Source: JBOHER01 sp050701115 (GTDB lineage: Bacteria > Actinomycetota > Actinomycetes > Mycobacteriales > Pseudonocardiaceae). Taken from it: DNA of 10,163 nt. The first letter of the stretch is position 1, and each line of letters opens with the position of its first letter. The notes beneath the pieces are model-generated. The model was given only the letters and a program-made list of their open reading frames with translations. It had not been told where the DNA came from and made no database searches. Position numbers and translations under genes: made by a program. Where the stretch lies: assembly GCA_050701115.1 (NCBI GenBank), contig JBOHER010000090.1:1-10163 (forward strand), written 5' to 3'. Positions 4,900 through 10,163 of the stretch are shown here, piece by piece.

Positions 4900-6737
4900 G
4901 CGACACCACCACCATCGTCACCCGGGTGCGGGACCGCGCCGAGCGCACCCCGAGCAAGATCGCCATGCGGGAGAAGGATTTCGGCATCTGGCAGGAGGTC
5001 AGCTGGGCCGAGTACTGGGGCACCATTCACACGGTCGCGCATGCCCTGCTCGCCCTCGGTGTCGAACCTGGTGACCGGGTCGCCGTGCACTCGGAGAACC
5101 GCCGCGAGTGGCTCTATGCCGACCTGGCCACCGTGGCAGTAAGGGGCATGACCGTCGGGCTGTACCCGACCAACCCGGCTCCCGAGGTGTCCTACCTGTT
5201 GTCGCACTCCGGGTCCAAGATCCTCATCGCCGAAGACCAGGAGCAGGTCGACAAGGCACTCGAGGTACTCGACGAACTGCCCGACCTCGAGCGCATCATC
5301 TACCTCGAGCCGCGCGGCATCCGGCGCCGCTACGACAACCCCAAGCTGATGTTCTGGGCGGATTTCCTCGAGCTCGGCAAGGAGCACCGGCAGGCACATC
5401 CCGGCGCCGTCGACGAGCGGATCAGCCAGGCGAGGTCGGACGACGTGATGACGCTGGTCTACACCTCGGGAACCACCGGGCCACCCAAGGGCGCCATGCT
5501 CACCGTGGCCAACGTCGAGTTCTGCATAGCCGAACTGGTGGAAGGCGGCGGATTCACCGATCCCCCGCCCAGCGACAAAGACATCATGCTGTCCTACCTT
5601 CCGCTGTGCCACGTCGCGGAACGGATCTTCACCACCTGGTTCAACTCCTCGGCCGGTGTGCAGGTCAACTTCGCCGAGTCGATCGCCACCGTGCAGGTCA
5701 ACCTGCGGGAGATCCAACCGACCGTCCTTTTCGGAGTGCCGCGGATCTGGGAGAAGATCCTGGCCGGGGTGAGCATCAAGCTGGCGTCCGCGTCACCGGT
5801 CAAGCGTGCCCTTGCCAGGTTCTGGCTGCGGGTAGCCGACCGGATCGGCGACACCCTGGTGCGCACCGGCGGCAACCACACCGTGGGCACCCGCCTGCTC
5901 TACGGCATCGGCTGGGTCTTCCTGTTCCGTGCGCTGCGCGACCGGATCGGCATGCGCAAGGTCCGCTACGCGGCATCGGGCGCGGCCCCGATCGCCCCGG
6001 ATGTGCTGAAGTTCTTCATGGGTATCGGCGTGCCGATGCACGAGGTGTACGGCATGACCGAGAACAGCGCGATCGCCACCGCGAACCGTCCCGGCAGGGT
6101 CAAGCTTGGCACCGTCGGTGAGCCGCAACCGGGAATCGAGCTCGAGATCGACGAATCCACCGGCGAGATCCTCACCCGGCACCCCGGGGTGTTCGCGGGC
6201 TACTGGCGCAATCAGGAAGCCACCGACAAGGTCAAAGAGCCGGACGGCTGGCTGCACACCGGCGACGTCGGCGAGTGGGTGGACGGCACGCACGTGAAGA
6301 TCTCCGACCGGATGAAGGACATCATCATCACCGCGGGCGGCAAGAACATCGCACCGTCGGAGATCGAGAACGCCCTCAAGGCATCGGAGTTCATCAAGGA
6401 AGCGGTCGTCATCGGGGACCGCCGCGCCTACCTGACCGCGCTCATCGGCATCGAACTGGACACCGTCGGGGAATGGGCCCAGCGCCGCAAGATCCCCTAC
6501 ACCACCTACCGGGATCTGTCCGAACGCCCCGAGGTGATCAAGCTAGTGCAGCAGATCGTGGACCAGGTGAACGACCGGTTCGCCCAGGTGGAGACGATCA
6601 AGAGGTTCCGCATGCTGCCCAAGGAACTCGACCACGAGGACGGCGAGCTCACCGCGACCCAGAAGGTCAAGCGCTCCGCGATGACCGATCGGTTCGCCGA
6701 ACTGGTCGAGTCGATGTACGGGAAGGCGTCGGTATGA
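4896..6737 (+). CDS. Long-chain-type acyl-CoA synthetase (AMP-forming), FAA1/FadD15-like
   Basis: Activates a carboxylic acid to its CoA thioester through an acyl-adenylate. From GTG 4896 it is 613 residues, usual for FadD15-like enzymes. The ATP-binding loop YTSGTTGPPKG (189-199), LPLCHVAERI (235-244), YGMTE (385-389), GWLHTGD (451-457), hinge region ISDRMKDIIITAGGKNIAPSE (469-489) and the C-terminal catalytic Lys in TATQKVKR (586-593) are intact, so it should be active. No membrane segment or signal is obvious; it is probably peripheral on the inner face. A GAGGAGGAG SD (4882-4890) precedes GTGA, the 4-bp overlap with livG. The gene lies between ATPase and permease genes of an importer, with ATGA at its own end (6734-6737), implying that it acts on the imported substrate. 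The acid is unknown: fatty, aromatic or terpenoid/steroid side-chain acids are all possible. Confidence 0.92.
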   Translation: MSDTTTIVTRVRDRAERTPSKIAMREKDFGIWQEVSWAEYWGTIHTVAHALLALGVEPGDRVAVHSENRREWLYADLATVAVRGMTVGLYPTNPAPEVSYLLSHSGSKILIAEDQEQVDKALEVLDELPDLERIIYLEPRGIRRRYDNPKLMFWADFLELGKEHRQAHPGAVDERISQARSDDVMTLVYTSGTTGPPKGAMLTVANVEFCIAELVEGGGFTDPPPSDKDIMLSYLPLCHVAERIFTTWFNSSAGVQVNFAESIATVQVNLREIQPTVLFGVPRIWEKILAGVSIKLASASPVKRALARFWLRVADRIGDTLVRTGGNHTVGTRLLYGIGWVFLFRALRDRIGMRKVRYAASGAAPIAPDVLKFFMGIGVPMHEVYGMTENSAIATANRPGRVKLGTVGEPQPGIELEIDESTGEILTRHPGVFAGYWRNQEATDKVKEPDGWLHTGDVGEWVDGTHVKISDRMKDIIITAGGKNIAPSEIENALKASEFIKEAVVIGDRRAYLTALIGIELDTVGEWAQRRKIPYTTYRDLSERPEVIKLVQQIVDQVNDRFAQVETIKRFRMLPKELDHEDGELTATQKVKRSAMTDRFAELVESMYGKASV

Positions 6738-7621
6738 GCGAGTTCCTGCAAAGCATCGCGGGTGGCCTCGGCCAGGGTTCGGTGTATGCCCTGCTCGCGC
6801 TCGGCTTCGTGATCATCTACAAGGCCACCCGGGTGATCAGCTTCGCACAGCCCGCCCTGATGCTCGCGGGCGCCGTCCTGGTCAGTTATCTGGTCGGCCC
6901 GATGGGCTTCTACGTCGCCCTTGTGCTCGGCGTGGCAGGCATCGCACTACTCGGCCTTGGGTTGGAGCGCACGGTGGTGCGGCCGATGGTCGGCAAGCCG
7001 GTGTTCGTGGTCGCGATCATCACGCTGGGCATCGACATCGCGCTGCGCGTGGTGGTCAACGGGTTCATCGGCAACGATGTCCGTCAGGTCGGCGACCCGT
7101 GGGGCTTGCGCAGGATGCCGGTGCTGGGGATCTCGATTCAGGAGCGGCACCTCGCGATGTTCGTCACCACCGCCGTGGTGATCACCGTGTTGTTCCTGTT
7201 CTTCAAGTACTCCCGGCTCGGGCTTGCCATGCGTGCCGCGGCCTTCGATCAGGAAACCGCGCTGGCGCAAGGGATTTCGGTGGGCACCGTGTTCGCCATG
7301 TCCTGGGCGATCGCCGGTGGTCTCGCCGCGGTGGCGGGCACCTTCGTCGCCACCGGTGTAGGTTTCGACCAGCAGCTGTGGATCATCGCGCTCAAGGCAC
7401 TGCCCGCGATCATCCTCGGTGGCCTGGACTCGCTGGGCGGCGCGGTCGTAGGCGGGTTGACCATCGGGGTGGTCGAGTCGCTGGTGGCCACCTACCAGAG
7501 CGACTTCGCTCCGTGGCTCGGCAGCAACTTCTCTGTGGTCTCGCCGTACGTGGTGATGCTGCTGGTGCTGCTGGTCAGACCGTACGGGCTGTTCGGCACC
7601 AGGGAGGTGGAGCGGGTATGA
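6734..7621 (+). CDS. livH: ABC importer permease, LivH family
   Basis: Integral membrane half of the importer channel, 295 residues, the usual length. The N terminus GLGQGSVYALLALGFVIIYK (11-30) followed by ATRVISFAQPALMLAGA (31-47) is the LivH hallmark; SFAQP replaces the more usual NFAQG/NFAHG. About eight hydrophobic segments can be seen (roughly 11-29, 36-54, 58-76, 89-109, 141-158, 185-208, 216-250, 270-285). The cytoplasmic coupling loop is SRLGLAMRAAAFDQETALAQGISV (160-183). The protein ends with the family-typical RPYGLFGTREVERV. A GGGAAGG SD (6720-6726) precedes the ATG; the gene overlaps both neighbours by ATGA. No signal peptide is expected. Confidence 0.93.
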   Translation: MSEFLQSIAGGLGQGSVYALLALGFVIIYKATRVISFAQPALMLAGAVLVSYLVGPMGFYVALVLGVAGIALLGLGLERTVVRPMVGKPVFVVAIITLGIDIALRVVVNGFIGNDVRQVGDPWGLRRMPVLGISIQERHLAMFVTTAVVITVLFLFFKYSRLGLAMRAAAFDQETALAQGISVGTVFAMSWAIAGGLAAVAGTFVATGVGFDQQLWIIALKALPAIILGGLDSLGGAVVGGLTIGVVESLVATYQSDFAPWLGSNFSVVSPYVVMLLVLLVRPYGLFGTREVERV

Positions 7622-8775
7622 CCGACGTCAAGACCCCGGCCGCGGCCACGCCGAAGAAGGCCTCGCCCCGGCAGGTGCGCGGACGCCCTGAGCTCTACAC
7701 CTCCTATGCGCAGAACCTGCGGATGCTCAACACCAGCCCGAAGCGGCGGGCAGTGCTGGCCATCGTGCTGGTGGCGTTCGCGTTTCCGTTCGTGTTCGAC
7801 GACCAGACGCTGAGCCTGCTCGGGGTCGGGCTGGCCGCGTCCATCGGCGCGATCGGGCTGAACCTGGTCACCGGGTATGCCGGTCAGGTTTCCCTTGGGC
7901 ACGCGTTCTTCCTGGCCATCGGCGCCTACACGGCGGCGGCGTTGTCCGGCGATCCGGACGGACGCGAGATCGGGTTCGGCGTCACCAACATCGTGGTGTG
8001 GCTGCTCGCCGCAGGACTGGTCGCCGCGTTCTTCGGGGTGCTGGTCGCCCCGCTGGCCACCCGGCTGCGCGGTCTCTATCTGGCCATCGTCACCCTCGGC
8101 CTGGTGTTCCTCGGCGAGCACATCTTCAAGGAATGGCAGGCGCTCACCGGCGGGCCCGGTGTGGGTAGGGCGGCTCCGGTCCCCGACCTGTTCGGCAACC
8201 GGCTCAACGAGCGCGGCGACATCTTCACCGCCGAGCAGAAGCTCTATCTGCTCATGCTGGTGCTGCTGATCATCTTCGCGGTGCTGGCCCGCAATCTGGT
8301 GCGCTCCAAGGTCGGCAGGGCGTTCGCCGCCGTCCGGGACCGGGATATCGCGGCCTCGGTGATCGGGGTGAGCCTGACCAAGTACAAAGTGATCGCGTTC
8401 GCGGTGTCCTCGTTCTACGCGGGATGCGCAGGCGCGCTGCTCTACACCATCACCGGGTTCATCGAACCGAGCTCGTTCAACCTGCTGCTGTCGGTGCAGT
8501 ACATCGCCATGGTGCTGATCGGCGGGGTGGCCACGATCTCCGGCTCGATCATGGGCGCCATGTTCATCACGCTGCTGCCCGCACTGACCCGGCAACTGCC
8601 GAACGTCGCGCCCTTCATCTCCGGTGACGCCACGGCTCAGTTCAACGTTTTCCAGCTCGAGACCGTCCTCTATGGACTGCTGATCATCGGGTTCCTGTTG
8701 TTCGAGCCGCGCGGACTCTACGGAATCTGGATCCGCATCCGTAACTACTGGAAGGCATGGCCCTTCTCCTACTGA
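7618..8775 (+). CDS. livM: ABC importer permease, LivM family, with extended cytoplasmic N terminus
   Basis: Second membrane subunit, 385 residues. A basic, Pro/Ala-rich cytoplasmic extension of about 45 residues with RGRPELYTSYAQNLRMLN (21-38) precedes the first membrane segment at about 46-60. The LivM signature GYAGQVSLGHAFF is at 86-98, the coupling loop SKVGRAFAAVRDRDIAASVIGVS at 230-252, and further segments lie near 67-84, 94-110, 124-146, 152-168, 209-224, 257-280, 293-322 and 348-362. After FEPRGLYGIW the chain ends in an aromatic/basic tail, RIRNYWKAWPFSY, which I recall from permeases of importers paired with acyl-CoA synthetases. An AGGGAGGTGGAG SD-rich stretch (7601-7612) lies before the ATG, and ATGA joins it to livH. 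Confidence 0.92.
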   Translation: MTDVKTPAAATPKKASPRQVRGRPELYTSYAQNLRMLNTSPKRRAVLAIVLVAFAFPFVFDDQTLSLLGVGLAASIGAIGLNLVTGYAGQVSLGHAFFLAIGAYTAAALSGDPDGREIGFGVTNIVVWLLAAGLVAAFFGVLVAPLATRLRGLYLAIVTLGLVFLGEHIFKEWQALTGGPGVGRAAPVPDLFGNRLNERGDIFTAEQKLYLLMLVLLIIFAVLARNLVRSKVGRAFAAVRDRDIAASVIGVSLTKYKVIAFAVSSFYAGCAGALLYTITGFIEPSSFNLLLSVQYIAMVLIGGVATISGSIMGAMFITLLPALTRQLPNVAPFISGDATAQFNVFQLETVLYGLLIIGFLLFEPRGLYGIWIRIRNYWKAWPFSY

Positions 8776-8826
8776 GTTCCATCTCCAGCCCTGCGTCCGT
8801 TTAGTTGCCCACGAAAGGAAAAGATC

Positions 8827-10128
8827 ATGGCCAAGCGGAGAACGAGGCAAGCCGCGCTGGTGGCGGGTTTGTCTGCCCTGGCCCTTGTCGCAACCGCGTG
8901 CGGGTTCCGCGACGACGGCGACGGCGACGGCGGCGACGGGGAGGTAGCCACCGACGTCGGTGTCACCACAGAACCCTGCCCGAACACGCCGAACCAGGAC
9001 AACGGGTGCATCTACCTTGGCGTCATCTCCGACCTCACCGCCGGCCCGTTCGCCCCCCTTGCGGTGCCGATCACCGACGCGCAGAAGGCGTTCTGGAAGC
9101 GCGTCAACGACGAGGGCGGCATCGGAGGTTACGACATCGACGTGACCAGCAACATCAAGGACAACAAGTACAACCCGGAAACCCACCGGCAGGTCTACCA
9201 GGAGATCAAGGGCGAGGTCCTTGCCCTTGCGCAGACTCTCGGATCGCCGACCACGGCCGCGATCATCAACGACCTGAAGAGCAGCAAGGTGGTGTCCGCA
9301 CCGGCGTCCTGGACCTCGGCGTGGGCGTTCGAAGACGTCATCGTCGAGTCCGGCACCAACTACTGCGTCGAGTCGATGAACTCGGTGGACTACGCCGCAG
9401 ATGAACTCGGCGCGGAGTCGATCATGGCGGTGCACTATCCGGGTGACTACGGTGACGACGCCGCGGGCGGCGCCAAGATCGCCGCCGAAGCCCGCGACCT
9501 GACGTTCAACGATGTGGAAACCCCGCCGGGGTCAGACAACCAGGCGGGTGCGATCCAGGCCGTCGTCGGGGAGCAGCCCGACGTGGTGATCCTGACGACC
9601 GCGCCAACCGAGGCTGCGGTCATCGTCGGCCAGGCAGCGGCTCGCGGGTACGAGGGCAAGTTCATCGGCACCAGCCCCACCTGGAACCCCGCTCTGCTGC
9701 AGAGCCCGGCAGCGGACGCGTTCACGGCGCTGTATCTGCAGTCCGGCCCGTGGGCACCGTTCGGTACCGACACCCCCGGCCACACGGCGATGCGGGATGC
9801 CGTAGGTGATGTCACCCCGAACGATGGTTACACAGCGGGTTGGGTGTGGTCCTACCCGCTCAAGGACGCGCTGGAGAAGGCCGTCCAGGAGGGCGACTTG
9901 ACCCGGGACGGTCTGCTCGCGGCGGTGCAGTCGCTGGAAAGCGTCGACTACGAGGGCATGCTTCCCGAAGGAGCGGGCAACTACGCTGCCGAGCCCGACG
10001 ATGCGCTGTTCCGGCAGAGCGTGATCAGCAAGGTTGACGAATCGGCGCCCACCGGCGTGGCCATCGAGAAGGACTTCTTCGAAGGCCCCACCGCTGCGGG
10101 GTTCGAGTTCACCGAGCCGTGCTTCTAG
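8827..10128 (+). CDS. Substrate-binding lipoprotein of the importer (Peripla_BP_6 / LivK-like)
   Basis: Captures the substrate outside the membrane and delivers it to the LivH-LivM channel. 433 residues. A type II signal peptide, KRRTRQ then a hydrophobic core, ends VATAC with Cys25 as the lipidated residue. An Asp/Gly-rich linker (29-39) tethers the domain. The binding fold begins near IYLGVISDLTAGPFAPLAVPI (62-82), with KAFWKRVNDEGGIGGYDIDV (87-106), LGSPTTAAIINDLKSSKVVSAPASW (138-162) and PDVVILTTAPTEAA (251-264), the layout of type I periplasmic proteins. Four further Cys (51, 61, 180, 432) could form two disulfides. AAAGGA (8814-8819) is a good SD; the 51-bp gap from livM may allow extra expression of this subunit. 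The substrate is not readable from the sequence. Confidence 0.92.
   Translation: MAKRRTRQAALVAGLSALALVATACGFRDDGDGDGGDGEVATDVGVTTEPCPNTPNQDNGCIYLGVISDLTAGPFAPLAVPITDAQKAFWKRVNDEGGIGGYDIDVTSNIKDNKYNPETHRQVYQEIKGEVLALAQTLGSPTTAAIINDLKSSKVVSAPASWTSAWAFEDVIVESGTNYCVESMNSVDYAADELGAESIMAVHYPGDYGDDAAGGAKIAAEARDLTFNDVETPPGSDNQAGAIQAVVGEQPDVVILTTAPTEAAVIVGQAAARGYEGKFIGTSPTWNPALLQSPAADAFTALYLQSGPWAPFGTDTPGHTAMRDAVGDVTPNDGYTAGWVWSYPLKDALEKAVQEGDLTRDGLLAAVQSLESVDYEGMLPEGAGNYAAEPDDALFRQSVISKVDESAPTGVAIEKDFFEGPTAAGFEFTEPCF
8911..8940 (+). repeat. GAC-GGC codon repeat encoding the Asp/Gly linker
   Basis: Codons GAC and GGC alternate almost perfectly just after the lipid-attachment Cys codon, giving an acidic flexible linker of about ten residues in the binding protein. 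Such a run can change length by slippage without breaking the frame, since the unit is 6 bp. Confidence 0.7.
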
Positions 10129-10163
10129 TGCACGGTTAGCCGGCTCAGGAGGCGAGCTGAAGG
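10129..10163 (+). other. Downstream edge with an SD-like AGGAGG
   Basis: After the binding-protein stop comes a short palindrome, AGCCGGCT (10138-10145), then AGGAGG (10148-10153) ten bases before the window edge. The latter looks like an SD for another plus-strand gene starting just outside, so the operon may continue. No terminator-like stem with a T-tract is seen. Confidence 0.35.

Noticed and set aside
7492..9435. A 647-residue minus-strand open frame under livM and the binding-protein gene
   Set aside because: It lies antisense to two clearly recognisable genes, is His/Arg/Gln/Asp-rich without any family motif, and is a typical shadow of GC-rich codon use.
3302..10128. Plain branched-chain amino-acid transporter
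   Set aside because: Subunit families fit, but the coupled acyl-CoA synthetase and the extra subunit tails argue for a carboxylic-acid substrate. The amino-acid reading cannot be excluded from sequence alone.
1..10163. tRNA or rRNA genes, CRISPR arrays, insertion sequences, attachment sites
   Set aside because: None seen by eye: no regularly spaced repeats, no transposase-like frames, no terminal inverted repeats with target duplications and no cloverleaf-like sequences.

Overview
The window comes from a high-GC Gram-positive genome. The third codon positions are strongly G/C, GTG starts occur beside ATG, Shine-Dalgarno (SD) sequences are GGAGG-like, and the lipoprotein signal ends in a typical actinobacterial VATAC box. 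Together with the protein families present this suggests an actinomycete, probably of the Pseudonocardiales (Amycolatopsis-like). The genus is an inference.

Left region (1-2144): the N-terminal third of an AldB/ExaC/AcoD-type acetaldehyde dehydrogenase runs off the left edge on the minus strand. It is transcribed divergently from an AcoR-like regulator. That regulator carries the GAF sensor of sigma-54 activators but has no AAA+ domain; it ends instead in a winged helix resembling those of SARP regulators. The 108-bp divergent region holds an 11-bp-period direct repeat ending 9 bp upstream of a candidate dehydrogenase -10 box, a CRP-like dyad, and a promoter that would make the regulator mRNA leaderless.

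Middle (2145-3301): a 36-bp convergent gap with a weak hairpin, a minus-strand GAF-LuxR regulator, and a 272-bp intergenic region. The intergenic region carries a good promoter for the LuxR gene, several inverted repeats, and a dyad just before the next operon.

Right (3302-10128): a six-gene plus-strand operon in the order livF - livG - acyl-CoA synthetase - livH - livM - substrate-binding lipoprotein. The first five genes are joined by four 4-bp stop/start overlaps (ATGA, GTGA, ATGA, ATGA), and the binding-protein gene follows after 51 bp with its own strong SD. The parts make a complete branched-chain-amino-acid-type ABC importer with a long-chain-type (FAA1/FadD15-like) acyl-CoA synthetase translationally coupled inside it. 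The most economical reading is import of a carboxylic acid (fatty, branched, aromatic or terpenoid/steroid side-chain acid) followed by CoA activation as it enters, rather than amino-acid uptake. The divergent GAF-LuxR protein is the likely local regulator. The left and right regions may be two unrelated catabolic units that happen to be adjacent.

No RNA genes, CRISPR arrays, insertion sequences or phage genes were seen. The large minus-strand open frames under the ABC operon are codon-structure shadows.
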